From: Streptomyces catenulae
GTDB taxonomy: Bacteria; Actinomycetota; Actinomycetes; Streptomycetales; Streptomycetaceae
Length of the DNA: 64,000 nucleotides
Reading direction: 5' to 3'
Assembly (NCBI RefSeq): GCF_000718015.1
Contig: NZ_JODY01000003.1
Location: forward strand, 310,001-374,000
Position 1 is the first letter of the stretch. Each line of letters begins with the position of its first letter. This document shows, piece after piece, positions 33,701 to 44,125 of this stretch. Made by a program: the position numbers and the translations under genes. The notes beneath the pieces are model-generated. The model did no database searches and was not told the DNA's origin. It was given only the letters and a program-made list of their open reading frames with translations.

Positions 33701-33749
33701 ATGCATCGTGCATATCGTGTGCGTGATGCATAGTGTGTGCACGATGCAC
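33701..33749. promoter_or_regulatory. Paired 13-bp dyads, likely MarR operator
   Basis: ATGCA-TCG-TGCAT (33701-33713) and GTGCA-CGA-TGCAC (33737-33749) are each perfect 5-3-5 dyads. Their 11-bp cores, TGCATCGTGCA and TGCACGATGCA, are exact inverted copies, centre to centre 36 bp. A third ATGCAT (33726-33731) lies between. The element is AT-richer than its surroundings and lies between the MarR gene and the divergent monooxygenase operon. Confidence 0.75.
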
Positions 33750-33899
33750 ATCGCCGCGGGTCGGCGGCGGTGTCCCGTATGGCGTGCCGCCGGGTGCGCC
33801 GCCCGGCCCGTGTCGCCCGTACCGCCCCACTCCCTGCCGCCGCCCGGTCCGTACCGCGTCCGCGCCGCGGCACGGACCACGGAGAGGAAGAGGAACACC

Positions 33900-35744
33900 A
33901 TGCCCCACCCCCACGGCACCCCCGTTCCCCCCGACGGCCCGCCGGCCGACGCCGGTCTGGAGGCCCTCCGCGCCCGCTACCGCGCCGAACGGGACCGCCG
34001 CGTCCGGCCGGAGGGCCGCGGGCAGTACCAGCAGGTCACCGGCCGGTTCGGCTACTACGACGAAGACCCCTACACCGACGGGGAGTTCACCCGGGAGCCG
34101 CTGGCGGACCGCGTCGAGGTGGTGATCCTCGGCGGCGGGTTCGGCGGGCTGCTCGCCGGTGCCCGGCTGCGGCAGGCGGGCGTGACCTCGATCCGGATCA
34201 TCGAGAAGGGCGGCGACTTCGGCGGCACCTGGTACTGGAACCGCTACCCGGGCATCCACTGCGACATCGAGTCGTACATCTATCTGCCGCTGCTGGAGGA
34301 GCTGGGCTACCTACCGAAGTGGCGGTACGCGCCCGGTGAGGAGATCCGGCAGCACGCCCGGGCGATCGGCCACGCCTTCGACCTCTACCGCGACGCCTGC
34401 TTCCGCACGCAGATCACCGAGTTGCGCTGGGACGAGGAGGCGGCCGAATGGCTCGTCGCCACCGACCGCGGCGACCGGATACGCGCCCGGTACGTGGTGA
34501 CCGCCAGCGGCACCCTCAGCGAGGCGAAACTCCCCGGCATACCGGGCATCGAGACGTTCCGGGGCCACACCTTCCACACCAGCCGCTGGGACTACGCGTA
34601 CACCGGCGGCGACGCCGACGGGAACCTCCACCGCCTCGCGGACAAGCGCGTCGCCCTGATCGGCACCGGCGCCACCGCCATCCAGTGCGTCCCCCACCTC
34701 GGCGCCGATGCCCGCGAACTGTACGTCTTCCAGCGCACCCCCTCCTCGGTCGACGTCCGCGGCAACCGCCCCACCGACCCCGAGTGGGCCGCGTCGCTGA
34801 CCCCCGGCTGGCAGCGGCGCCGCCGGGAGAACTTCCTCTCCCTCGTCACCGGCGGTCAGGTGGCCGAGGACCTGGTCGACGACGGCTGGACCAGCACCGC
34901 CCGCCTCCAGCAGAAACTCATCCCCAGCGACGGCTACGCCACCGTCCCGCCCGAGGAGCGCGAACGCGCCTACGAACTGGCCGACTTCCGGAAGATGGAC
35001 GAGATCCGGGCACGGGTCGACGCCGTCGTCACCGACCCGGCGACCGCGGAACTCCTCAAGCCCTGGTACCGCTACATGTGCAAGCGGCCCACCTTCAGCG
35101 ACAGCTACCTCCAGACGTTCAACCGCCCGAACGTCACCCTCGTCGACACCGCCGACAGCCACGGCGTGGAGCGGATCACCGAGAACGCCGTTGTGGTCGG
35201 CGGACGCGGCTACGAGGTCGACTGCATCATCTTCGGCACCGGCTTCGAGGTCGGCGTCTCCGGGCTGACCTCCGGACGGCTGCCGGTGTACGGCAGGGAC
35301 GGCGTCGCGCTGACCGACACCTGGCGGCAGCGTGGCCCCCGCACGCTGCACGGCTTCTACAGCCACGGCTTCCCCAACCTCTTCCAGCTCGGCCCGCTGC
35401 AGAACGCCAGCTCCGTCAATTACGTCCACATCCTCGACGAGCAGGCCACCCATGTCGCCGAGGTCGTCGCCGCGGCCCGCCGCAGCGGCGCCCGCCGCGT
35501 CGAGCCGACCGCCGAGGCGGAGGACGCCTGGGTCGCCACCATCCGCGAGAAGGCCGCCGACCTGTACACCTTCCAGGCCGAATGCACCCCCGGCTACTAC
35601 AACAACGAGGGCCGCCCCCGCGAGCGCAGCGAGTCGTTCGGTGACGGACCGGTCGCCTTCCACGCCCTGCTCCGCGCCTGGCGCGAGGGCGACGGCATGC
35701 GCGAGGTGCTGGTCGGCGCGGAGTCGCGGAAGGAGAACCGGTGA
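33900..35744 (+). CDS. Flavin-dependent Baeyer-Villiger monooxygenase
   Basis: A 614-residue class B flavoprotein monooxygenase that inserts oxygen next to a ketone using NADPH and O2. The FAD motif is [17 protein letters not shown], the [13 protein letters not shown] block is intact, the fingerprint F-x-G-x3-H-x3-W-D appears as [12 protein letters not shown], and the NADPH motif is [12 protein letters not shown]. An N-terminal 70-residue extension, as in cyclopentadecanone or steroid monooxygenases, precedes the FAD domain. ATG 33900 has GGAGAGGAAGAGG upstream. It overlaps the next gene by GTGA (35741-35744), so it is co-translated with a putative lactonase. Native substrate is unknown. Confidence 0.95.
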   Translation: MPHPHGTPVPPDGPPADAGLEALRARYRAERDRRVRPEGRGQYQQVTGRFGYYDEDPYTDGEFTREPLADRVEVVILGGGFGGLLAGARLRQAGVTSIRIIEKGGDFGGTWYWNRYPGIHCDIESYIYLPLLEELGYLPKWRYAPGEEIRQHARAIGHAFDLYRDACFRTQITELRWDEEAAEWLVATDRGDRIRARYVVTASGTLSEAKLPGIPGIETFRGHTFHTSRWDYAYTGGDADGNLHRLADKRVALIGTGATAIQCVPHLGADARELYVFQRTPSSVDVRGNRPTDPEWAASLTPGWQRRRRENFLSLVTGGQVAEDLVDDGWTSTARLQQKLIPSDGYATVPPEERERAYELADFRKMDEIRARVDAVVTDPATAELLKPWYRYMCKRPTFSDSYLQTFNRPNVTLVDTADSHGVERITENAVVVGGRGYEVDCIIFGTGFEVGVSGLTSGRLPVYGRDGVALTDTWRQRGPRTLHGFYSHGFPNLFQLGPLQNASSVNYVHILDEQATHVAEVVAAARRSGARRVEPTAEAEDAWVATIREKAADLYTFQAECTPGYYNNEGRPRERSESFGDGPVAFHALLRAWREGDGMREVLVGAESRKENR

Positions 35745-37386
35745 GCCGCTACGGACCCGCCGCCCGGCCCACCTCCCCCACCGGCCGCCGGATGCGGCGG
35801 CTCAACCTGCCCAACCCGCTGTGGGGTTCGAACGGCGTCGCCTTCGGCCCCGACGGACGGCTCTACGTCGCCCAGTTCCTGGCCGGGCAGATCAGCGCCG
35901 TCGACCCGGCCACCGGGGACGTCGAGGTCGTCGTCCCCATGGACGGCCCGGTGCAGTCGCCCGACGACCTCGCCTTCGGCGCCGACGGCTCGATGTACAT
36001 CGCCGACCTCGTCCCCGGGCGGGTCTGGCGCCGCACCCCGCGGGGCGAGTTCACCCTCGTCTCCGACGAGGTCGCCGTGGTCAACGGCATCACCTGCGTC
36101 GGCGACCGGCTCTTCGTCAACGAGATGCGGATGAACGGCCGCCTCCTCGAACTCTTCCCCGACGGCGGCGCGCCCCGGGTGCTCACCGAGGGCCTCGCCC
36201 TGGGCAACGCCATGCAGCTCGGCCCGGACGGGCACCTCTACTACCCGCACATGGTGACCGGCCAGGTCTGGCGGATCGCCCCGGACGGCGGGGTGCCGGA
36301 GAGGGTCGCCGAGGAGGTGCACGAGCCGGTCGCGGTCCGCTTCGACCGCGGCGGCGTACTCTCCGTCCTCTCCCGGGGAGTCGAAGGGATCGTCACCCGT
36401 ATCGATCTGCACGGCACGGGCCGCAGGACGGTCGTCGCCAGCGGTCTCGCGGGTCTGGACAACGCCGCGTTCGACGCCGAGAACCGGATGTTCGTCTCCA
36501 GCTACGCCAGCGGCGGCGTCACCGAACTCCACCCCGACGGCCGCACTCGGGAGATCGTCCCCCGCGGACTCGACGGCCCCTACGGCGTGACCGTCGCCCC
36601 CACCGGCACGGTCTACGCCGCCGACCACTACCGGGTGGCCGGACCCGTGACCGGCGCCCCCGACGCCGTCCCCACCGAGGTCCTGCGGCCCTTCGCCCAC
36701 GGCATCGCCGCCGACGGCGACCTCCTCCACCTCACCTCCCAGTACGGCGAGATCACCACCTACGACCCGGCCGACGGCACCACCCGGGTCCGGGCGCGCG
36801 GGCTGCGGCAGCCGACCGGGCTCTGCCCGCGGCCCGGCGGCGGGCTGCTCGTCGCCGAGACGGGCGCGGGCCGGGTGCTCGCCGTCGGCACGGACGACTC
36901 CGTCACCGCGCTGGCCGAGGGGCTGGAGCGGCCCGTGGACGTCGCGGTCGACGCGGACGGCCGCTGCTATGTGAGCGAGGAGGGGCGCGGCGCGGTGCTA
37001 CGGCTCGACGACGGCGGGGCCACCGTCGTCGCGGACGGGCTGGACGCACCGCAGGGGCTGGCGGTCCGGGGCGACGAACTGTTCGTGGTGGAGAGCGGCG
37101 CGCGGCGGCTGACCGCGCTCTCCCTCACCACCGGCGAACGGCGCGTCGAGGCCGAGGGGTTGGCCGTCGGCCCGCCGCCGGACACCGCGCCCCGGGAGCG
37201 CCCCGCGCTCTTCACCCACGGCATGCCCGGGGTGGCCCCGCCCTTCGCCGGGCTCGCCGCGGCCCCCGACGGCTCGCTCCTCCTCGCCGCCAACGGCGAG
37301 GGCACGGTGCTGCGGCTGTCGGCCCGCGGCGCGCCGGAGCGGGACGCCACGTCCGACGAGACCACCCCCGAGCACGAGGAGACCCC

Positions 37387-37390
<4 letters not shown>
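35741..37390 (+). CDS. SMP-30/gluconolactonase-like beta-propeller protein, putative lactonase
   Basis: A 549-residue protein made of two tandem propeller halves. Repeats such as N-G-V-A-F-G-P-D-G-R-L-Y-V-A-Q, D-D-L-A-F-G-A-D-G-S-M-Y-I-A-D, G-V-T-V-A-P-T-G-T-V-Y-A-A-D and D-V-A-V-D-A-D-G-R-C-Y-V-S-E mark SMP-30/NHL-type blades. This is about twice the usual SMP-30 length. SMP-30/gluconolactonase-type proteins hydrolyse lactones. The Baeyer-Villiger enzyme that overlaps it by 4 bp makes esters or lactones from ketones, so ring opening of that product is the most plausible role. Its stop overlaps the SDR start (ATGA). A sensor or structural propeller role cannot be excluded. Confidence 0.8.
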
Positions 37391-38160
<770 letters not shown>

Positions 38161-38298
38161 GACGGGCCCCGCGGGGCGGGCCACGGCGTGCGCCGGTGCG
38201 GCCGGACCGGCGCCGCCCGCCGCCGGGCGCCGCGGTACCGCCCCGCCGCCCCCGTGTGGCAGGGTCTACGTGGCCCGCCCCGCGATCAGGAGTACCCC

Positions 38299-38673
38299 AT
38301 GCCGCAGATCCTCGTCTCCTACGACGCGTCCCTGGACGACGTCCTCGACCGCCGGGCCTTCGCCCGGGAGCTGCACACGGTGGCGGCGGAGACCGACGAG
38401 GGCATCACCGTCGGCGGTTGCCGGACCCGCTTCCAGCGCGTCGAGGAGACCGTCGTCGGCGACGACCGGCCCGGACAGGCGCTGATCCACCTGGAGTTCG
38501 CGATACTGCCGGGCCGCACCGAGGGCGCCAAGCGGGCGCTGGGCGCCGCGGCGCTGGGCGTGCTGCGCCGCCACACCGCCACGGTGCCGCCCGGCACGGT
38601 GGTGCACGCCTCGGTGGACGTCACCGAACTGGGCACCGCCTACACCGCCTACCAGGGCCCCGGCGGCGCCTGA
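38299..38673 (+). CDS. Tautomerase-superfamily protein, CHMI (5-carboxymethyl-2-hydroxymuconate isomerase) family
   Basis: A 124-residue tautomerase. The catalytic N-terminal proline is present as P2 of MPQILVSY; the rest follows the CHMI family (long N-terminal strand-loop, H-T-V-A-A-E-T, later A-L-I-H-L-E-F-A-I-L-P-G-R). Family members isomerise enol/keto muconates in aromatic catabolism. No homoprotocatechuate genes are adjacent, so the true substrate is open. ATG 38299 follows CAGGAGTACC. It runs in the same direction as the downstream peptidase with a 36-bp gap, so they may share a transcript. Confidence 0.85.
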   Translation: MPQILVSYDASLDDVLDRRAFARELHTVAAETDEGITVGGCRTRFQRVEETVVGDDRPGQALIHLEFAILPGRTEGAKRALGAAALGVLRRHTATVPPGTVVHASVDVTELGTAYTAYQGPGGA

Positions 38674-38709
38674 CCCGCCCGGGCACCGACCGGACACGAG
38701 AGGGACACC

Positions 38710-39678
38710 ATGGCCGAGCCGTACCCGCCGATCGAACCGTACGACCGGGGCATGCTGGACGTCGGCGACGGCAACCTCGTGTACTGGGAGGTCTGCGGCA
38801 ACCCGCGGGGCAAGCCGGCGCTCGTCGTGCACGGCGGGCCGGGCTCGGGCTGCACGGAGCGCGCCCGCCGGAACTTCGACCCGGCGCGCTACCGCACCGT
38901 CCTCTTCGACCAGCGCGGCTGCGGCCGCTCCACCCCGCACGCCGCCGACCCGGCGACCGACATGAGCGTCAACACCACCGCGCATCTCGTCGCCGACATG
39001 GAACGCCTCCGCACCCACCTCGGCATCGACCGCTGGCTGCTCTTCGGCGGCTCCTGGGGCTCCACACTGATCCTCGCCTACGCCGAACAGCACCCCGCCC
39101 GCGTCTCGGAGATCGTCATCCCGGGTGTCACCACCACCCGCCGCCGCGAGACCGACTGGCTCTACCGCGGCGTCGGCCGCTTCTTCCCCGAGCAGTGGCA
39201 GCGGTTCCGCGACGGCGTCCCGGCAGCTGACCGCGACGGCGACCTGCTCACCGCGTACGCCGCCCTGATGGCCGACCCCGACCCGGCCGTACGGGAGCGG
39301 GCCGCGGCCCGCTGGTGCGCCTGGGAGGACACGGTCCTCTCCCTGGAACCGCACGGCGCCCCCGACGTGTACGGCGGCCGCCCCTTTGCGGCACGGCAGG
39401 CGCTGGTCCGGATCTGCGCGCACTACTTCTCGCGGGGCGCCTGGCTGGAGGAGGGCGCGCTGCTGCGCGACGCGGGCCGCCTCGCGGGCATCCCCGGCGT
39501 CCTCGTCCACGGGCGCCTCGACCTCAGTACGCCCCTGGACACCGCCTGGGAGCTGGCGCGCGCCTGGCCGGGCGCCGAGCTGACGATCATCGAGGACGCC
39601 GGGCACAAGGGCAGCACGGCGACCCGGGACGTGGTCATCGGCGCGCTGGACCGGTTCGCGGGGGCCGACGGGGCGTGA
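38710..39678 (+). CDS. pip: Proline iminopeptidase (alpha/beta hydrolase)
   Basis: A 322-residue serine hydrolase of peptidase family S33. The nucleophile elbow is G-G-S-W-G-S with the serine in the middle; the oxyanion-hole segment is H-G-G-P-G-S-G-C; F-D-Q-R-G-C-G-R-S-T-P is the prolyl-iminopeptidase signature; the charge relay continues with the aspartate in V-H-G-R-L-D and H in D-A-G-H-K. It removes N-terminal proline from peptides in the cytoplasm. Length and motif spacing match known Pip enzymes. It is followed by a plausible hairpin terminator and then alkylation-repair genes. Confidence 0.94.
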   Translation: MAEPYPPIEPYDRGMLDVGDGNLVYWEVCGNPRGKPALVVHGGPGSGCTERARRNFDPARYRTVLFDQRGCGRSTPHAADPATDMSVNTTAHLVADMERLRTHLGIDRWLLFGGSWGSTLILAYAEQHPARVSEIVIPGVTTTRRRETDWLYRGVGRFFPEQWQRFRDGVPAADRDGDLLTAYAALMADPDPAVRERAAARWCAWEDTVLSLEPHGAPDVYGGRPFAARQALVRICAHYFSRGAWLEEGALLRDAGRLAGIPGVLVHGRLDLSTPLDTAWELARAWPGAELTIIEDAGHKGSTATRDVVIGALDRFAGADGA

Positions 39679-39687
39679 CCGGGCTCG

Positions 39688-39728
39688 GCGCCTGCCGGAC
39701 GGGGAACGGCATCCGCCCCGGCAGGCGC
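39688..39728 (+). terminator. Hairpin terminator
   Basis: GCGCCTGCCGG (39688-39698) pairs perfectly with CCGGCAGGCGC (39718-39728) over a 19-nt loop that can itself pair partly (ACGGGG with CCCCG). It is 10 bp beyond the proline iminopeptidase stop. Confidence 0.65.
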
Positions 39729-39784
39729 ACGCCCATGTCGGATTTCCGCCAGCGCCGCGCCTCCCGGAGGACAATCCTGGAGAC

Positions 39785-41257
39785 ATGCACACCGACACCG
39801 AGAGCTGTCTGCGCGCCGTGCGGTCCAAGGACGCCCGCTTCGACGGCCGGTTCTGCACCGCCGTGCTCACCACCCGGATCTACTGCCGCCCCAGCTGCCC
39901 CGCGGTGCCGCCGAAACCGCAGAACATGCGGTTCTACCCGAGCGCCGCGGCGGCCCAGCAGGCCGGTTTCCGCGCCTGCAAACGGTGCCGCCCCGACGCC
40001 GCCCCCGGCTCCCCGCAGTGGGACGAACGCGCCGACCTCACCGCCCGCGCCATGCGGCTGATCGCCGACGGCGTCGTCGACCGCGACGGCGTCCCCGGAC
40101 TCGCCGCCCGCCTCGGATACAGCACCCGCCAGATCGAACGCCAACTCCTCGCCGAACTCGGCGCCGGACCGCTCGCCCTGGCCCGCGCCCAGCGCGCCCA
40201 GACCGCCCGGCTGCTGATCGAGACGACCGCGCTGCCGATGACCGAGGTGGCGTTCGCCGCCGGGTTCGCCAGCATCCGCACCTTCAACGAGACGGTCCGC
40301 GAGGTCTTCGCCCTCGCCCCCGGCGACCTGCGACGACGCGCCGCGCCCGGCCCGCGCGCCACGGTGCCCGGCACCCTCACCCTGCGGCTGCCGTTCCGCC
40401 GCCCGCTCTGCCCCGACAACCTCTTCGGCCACCTCGCGGCCACCGCCGTCCCCGGCGTCGAGGAGTGGCGCCACGGCGCCTACCGCCGCACCCTCCGCCT
40501 CCCGTACGGCCACGGCATCGCCGCGCTCACCCCGCGCCCCGACCACATCGACTGCCGCCTCTCCCTCACCGACCTGCGGGACCTGACCGGCGCCATCGCC
40601 CGCTGCCGCCGGATGCTCGACCTGGACGCCGACCCGGAGGCGGTCGACGGACAGCTGCGCCGCGACCCGGTGCTGGCCCCGCTGGTCGACGCGGCACCGG
40701 GCCGCCGGGTGCCGCGCACCGCCGACGCCGACGAGTTCGCCGTCCGCGCCGTCCTCGGCCAGCAGGTCTCCACCGCCGCCGCCCGCACCCACGCGGGGCG
40801 GCTGGTCCTCGCCCACGGCGAGCCGGTCGACGACCCCGAGGGCGGTCTCACCCACCTCTTCCCCACCCCGCAAGCGCTCGCCGGACTCGACCCGGAGCAA
40901 CTGGCGATGCCCCGCACCCGCCGCACCACCCTCACCGGACTGATCGCCGCCCTCGCCGACGGCGCGCTCCACCTCGGCATCGGCGGCGACCGCGCCGAGG
41001 CCCGCGCCCGCCTCGCCGCCCTCCCCGGCATCGGCCCCTGGACCGTCGAGTGCATCGCCATGCGCGCCCTCGGCGACCCGGACGCCTTCACCCCCACCGA
41101 CCTGGGCCTACGCCGCGCCGCCACCGCCCTCGGCCTCCCCGGCACCCCCGCGGCCCTCATCCGCCACGCCACTGCCTGGAGCCCCTGGCGCGCCTACGCC
41201 GTCCAGTACCTCTGGGCCACGGAGGACCATCCGATCAACGTCCTCCCGGCCGACTGA
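39785..41257 (+). CDS. Ada-AlkA fusion: methyl-sensor regulator plus 3-methyladenine DNA glycosylase
   Basis: A 490-residue protein. Residues 1-75 are the Ada Zn domain with C34, C38, C65 and C68; C34 is the position that accepts methyl from DNA phosphotriesters. Residues about 80-180 are an AraC-type HTH (L-A-A-R-L-G-Y-S-T-R-Q-I-E-R-Q-L, then V-A-F-A-A-G-F-A-S-I-R-T-F-N-E-T). Residues about 195-490 are the AlkA HhH-GPD glycosylase: L-P-G-I-G-P-W-T-V-E-C-I-A-M-R-A-L, catalytic D439 in F-T-P-T-D-L-G. It therefore links sensing of alkylation with excision of alkylpurines and probably regulates itself and the Ogt gene 81 bp downstream. The Ogt domain of E. coli Ada is absent here and supplied by the next gene. 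Confidence 0.95.
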   Translation: MHTDTESCLRAVRSKDARFDGRFCTAVLTTRIYCRPSCPAVPPKPQNMRFYPSAAAAQQAGFRACKRCRPDAAPGSPQWDERADLTARAMRLIADGVVDRDGVPGLAARLGYSTRQIERQLLAELGAGPLALARAQRAQTARLLIETTALPMTEVAFAAGFASIRTFNETVREVFALAPGDLRRRAAPGPRATVPGTLTLRLPFRRPLCPDNLFGHLAATAVPGVEEWRHGAYRRTLRLPYGHGIAALTPRPDHIDCRLSLTDLRDLTGAIARCRRMLDLDADPEAVDGQLRRDPVLAPLVDAAPGRRVPRTADADEFAVRAVLGQQVSTAAARTHAGRLVLAHGEPVDDPEGGLTHLFPTPQALAGLDPEQLAMPRTRRTTLTGLIAALADGALHLGIGGDRAEARARLAALPGIGPWTVECIAMRALGDPDAFTPTDLGLRRAATALGLPGTPAALIRHATAWSPWRAYAVQYLWATEDHPINVLPAD

Positions 41258-41338
41258 CGCCCGGGCCCGCGCCCGTCCGCCCCGTACCGGCCACCCCGAC
41301 CGACCGCACCCCGCTCCGACCGACTGAGACGGCACACC

Positions 41339-41911
<573 letters not shown>

Positions 41912-41952
41912 CGGGGGCGCTCCCGCAGGGGCCGCACCCGCGGGACCAGTGA

Positions 41953-42016
41953 GGCACGGAACCCGTAAGGCACGGGACCCGTAAGGCACGGGACCCGTAA
42001 GGCACGGAACCCGTAA
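41953..42016. repeat. Four tandem copies of a 16-bp repeat
   Basis: Unit GGCACGGRACCCGTAA, copies at 41953-41968, 41969-41984, 41985-42000 and 42001-42016. The outer copies read GGAACC and the inner two GGGACC. Each inner unit contains the dyad ACGGG-A-CCCGT. It lies between the convergent Ogt and nucleotidyltransferase genes. Copies are contiguous, so it is a minisatellite, not CRISPR. Confidence 0.9.
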
Positions 42017-42081
42017 GGGGCCGGGCGTCACCCGGCCCCGGCGGGGCACCGGCCCCCGCACCCCGGGTACGCGGCCGGGCG

Positions 42082-42894
42082 CTACCCGCCCACCGCCTCC
42101 CGCACCCGCGCCACCAACCCCCGCGCCCGCTCCAGCGACCGGCGCAGCGGCTCCTCCTCGGTGCCGAGGCCGCCGAGCAGCGCGGCGGCCTCGTGGGCGA
42201 ACCCCGGCGGGGTGCCGGGCAGCGCCGCGGCCGCCTCCAGGGCGCCCTTCTCGTTGAGGCACCAGACCCGGTGGTGCGCGTGGAGCGCCTGCACGAGGGC
42301 GCCGACCGCCCGCGACAGACAGAGCGACGCATGCAGCACGTCCCCGCGCCCGGGCGCCTTCGCGGCCATCGCCACCGAGAACTCCGCGTCCCCCACGGCC
42401 CGCCCGCACAGCGCCGTCCGCAGCGCCTCCGGATACCGCCGCGTCGCCCGCCGCAGCTCCGCCAACTCCCCGGAGGGATCGGCCAGTACCCGCCCCAGCG
42501 CGACCTCACCCGGATACGCGGGTGACCAGAACCCGAGCGGATGCCCGAGCTGTTCGCCGATCTCGTACCGCCCCGCCCGGCACTCCGCCCAGACCCGCCG
42601 CACCCGGTCCACATCGCGCAGCAGCCAGTCCACGGACGCCCCGCCCCCGGCCGGTGTCAGCCACGCCCCGCCGTTGACCCACGCCCCCCACGCCCCCGGC
42701 GGGAACACCTCGACCGGCTCACCGGCGACCTCCGCCGCCAGCGCCGCCAGGGCCGGTACGTCCACCTCGCCCCGGTAGTACACGCCCAGATCCCAGTCGG
42801 AGTCCGCCCGCTCCGTCCCCCGCGCCCGGCTCCCGCCGAGCATCACCCCGACCACCCCCGGCACCTCGGCCAGACGCGCGGCGATCCTCTCCAT
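42082..42894 (-). CDS. Nucleotidyltransferase-fold protein (minimal NTase plus helical domain)
   Basis: A 270-residue protein. The polymerase-beta-type signature is G-G-S-R-A-R-G-T-E-R-A-D-S-D-W-D-L-G-V with the metal aspartates D33 and D35; a later S-V-D-W-L carries the third acidic position. The C-terminal 170 residues are helical, resembling aminoglycoside/lincosamide or HepT-like substrate domains. It may adenylylate a small molecule or nucleic acid. No HEPN gene adjoins, so an MNT-HEPN toxin pair is not supported. ATG 42894 is preferred over GTG 42897 by spacing to GAGGAG. It is 12 bp after the GNAT gene and likely in the same transcript. Confidence 0.82.
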   Translation of the reverse strand: MERIAARLAEVPGVVGVMLGGSRARGTERADSDWDLGVYYRGEVDVPALAALAAEVAGEPVEVFPPGAWGAWVNGGAWLTPAGGGASVDWLLRDVDRVRRVWAECRAGRYEIGEQLGHPLGFWSPAYPGEVALGRVLADPSGELAELRRATRRYPEALRTALCGRAVGDAEFSVAMAAKAPGRGDVLHASLCLSRAVGALVQALHAHHRVWCLNEKGALEAAAALPGTPPGFAHEAAALLGGLGTEEEPLRRSLERARGLVARVREAVGG

Positions 42895-42906
42895 CACGGC
42901 TCCTCG

Positions 42907-43410
42907 TCACAGGGGGGAGCGGTCCGGGCGTCGGACCGCGGCGGGCAGGGCGCGCTCGGCGACGATCTGGTCGCCGCTCAGCTCCCCGGTGGGCCGGAAC
43001 CCCAGCTTCCGATAGAACGGCTCGGGCCCCTGCTCCCCGACGCCCCAGGTCACCGTCATCGACTCCGCGCCGCGCTCCCGCAGCATCGCGCCGACGGCGT
43101 CCACCGCGAACGAGCCGTACCCCCTGCCCTGCTCGTCCGCGGCGATGTTCAGCCGCCACAGCCCGCTCCGGGGCCGGTCCCCGGGATCGTCCGGCCGGAA
43201 GCGGACGTCGAGGAAGGCCATCACGAACCCGACGGCCCGCCCCTCGTCCACGATCAGCCGCGGCCAGGCCCGCTCCGGACGGACATACGCCTCGGCCAGT
43301 GACACCGCGACCGGCCGGACGAACCCCTCCTGCCCGGGCCGGACCCGCAGCGCGCAGGCGGCGTCGACGTTCCCGTGGGTGAGCGGCTCCAGCCGGGGTG
43401 ATCGCAGCAT
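42907..43410 (-). CDS. GNAT-family N-acetyltransferase
   Basis: A 167-residue GNAT. The acetyl-CoA pyrophosphate loop is seen as E-Q-G-R-G-Y-G-S-F-A-V-D-A-V, preceded by strand L-W-R-L-N-I-A-A-D and followed by the tyrosine helix E-P-F-Y-R-K-L-G-F-R-P-T-G-E. It acetylates an unknown amine. ATG 43410 is preceded by TACGGT and a 6-nt gap, indicating a leaderless transcript that continues into the nucleotidyltransferase gene. Confidence 0.9.
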   Translation of the reverse strand: MLRSPRLEPLTHGNVDAACALRVRPGQEGFVRPVAVSLAEAYVRPERAWPRLIVDEGRAVGFVMAFLDVRFRPDDPGDRPRSGLWRLNIAADEQGRGYGSFAVDAVGAMLRERGAESMTVTWGVGEQGPEPFYRKLGFRPTGELSGDQIVAERALPAAVRRPDRSPL

Positions 43411-43416
43411 GGGGGC

Positions 43417-43422
43417 ACCGTA
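43417..43422 (-). promoter_or_regulatory. -10 hexamer TACGGT, leaderless promoter
   Basis: On the minus strand TACGGT ends 6 nt (GCCCCC) before ATG 43410; there is no ribosome-binding site. Confidence 0.45.
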
Positions 43423-43488
43423 CGGTCGCCCGCGGGCCCCCTCAACGGGATTTTCCGGCCGGTGGGCCGGGCCCCGGCCGCCCCGGTC

Positions 43489-43995
43489 TCAGCCCCTCAC
43501 CCGCCGGTGCGGCACCCTCCCGTCCTCCAGCTCCACCGTCCCCGTACCCCGCTCCAACGCATCGAGCGCGGCCCGCACCCGCAGCGCCAACTGGGGATCG
43601 AGCAGCCCGGCGGCCTCCTCCCACGGGGCCATCCGCCAGGACAGCAACTCGTCCTCCTGGAGACGGACCGAGGCGAGCGCCGCCGCGTCCAGGACCCCGC
43701 CGTCGAAGAGGTACGACACCACGGGCGGCCAGCCGGGACTGCGGACCCAGTCGACGGCGAGCAGGGCGCCGACCTCGACGTCCAGACCGATCTCCTCCGC
43801 CGTCTCCCGGTGCGCCGCCTGCCGCGGGGACTCCCCGGCATCCGACTCGACGGTCCCGCCGGGCAGCAGCCAGCAGTCCCGGTAGTCCGGCTCCACCAGC
43901 AGGATCCGGCCCGCCGCGTCCCGCAGGACGGTTCCGGCACCGGACAGCACCCGCGGCAGGCTCGCGATATAGGTCGCCTCATCCATCGTCGTCAT
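43489..43995 (-). CDS. NUDIX hydrolase
   Basis: A 168-residue NUDIX protein. The box is present as G-G-T-V-E-S-D-A-G-E-S-P-R-Q-A-A-H-R-E-T-A-E-E-I-G-L, so both REXXEE glutamates and the leading glycine pair are in place for Mg2+ binding. It hydrolyses nucleoside diphosphates linked to another moiety. ATG 43995 follows TATGCT by 7 nt, indicating leaderless expression; the upstream frame to 44748 is antisense to glycerate kinase and discarded. It lies back to back with glycerate kinase. Confidence 0.9.
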   Translation of the reverse strand: MTTMDEATYIASLPRVLSGAGTVLRDAAGRILLVEPDYRDCWLLPGGTVESDAGESPRQAAHRETAEEIGLDVEVGALLAVDWVRSPGWPPVVSYLFDGGVLDAAALASVRLQEDELLSWRMAPWEEAAGLLDPQLALRVRAALDALERGTGTVELEDGRVPHRRVRG

Positions 43996-44002
43996 GGCCG
44001 CG

Positions 44003-44008
44003 AGCATA
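44003..44008 (-). promoter_or_regulatory. -10 hexamer TATGCT, leaderless promoter
   Basis: TATGCT on the minus strand is followed by CGCGGCC and the NUDIX ATG (43995). Confidence 0.5.
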
Positions 44009-44125
44009 GGAGAGACGCCCCCTCGTACGGGGCCGCGGACGCCGAAGGAAGCCCTGTTCGTGGTGGCTTTCGCCGGATAGGGTCGCACCGGCGCGACTGC
44101 CAGTTCGAAAGCAAGGGGAAACACG

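Noticed and set aside
41953..42016. Possible CRISPR array or tandem small-RNA locus
   Set aside because: Units are 16 bp, directly adjacent, no spacers, no cas genes in the window.
42082..43410. MNT-HEPN toxin-antitoxin pair
   Set aside because: The nucleotidyltransferase is 270 residues with a helical domain and its operon partner is a GNAT, not a HEPN protein.
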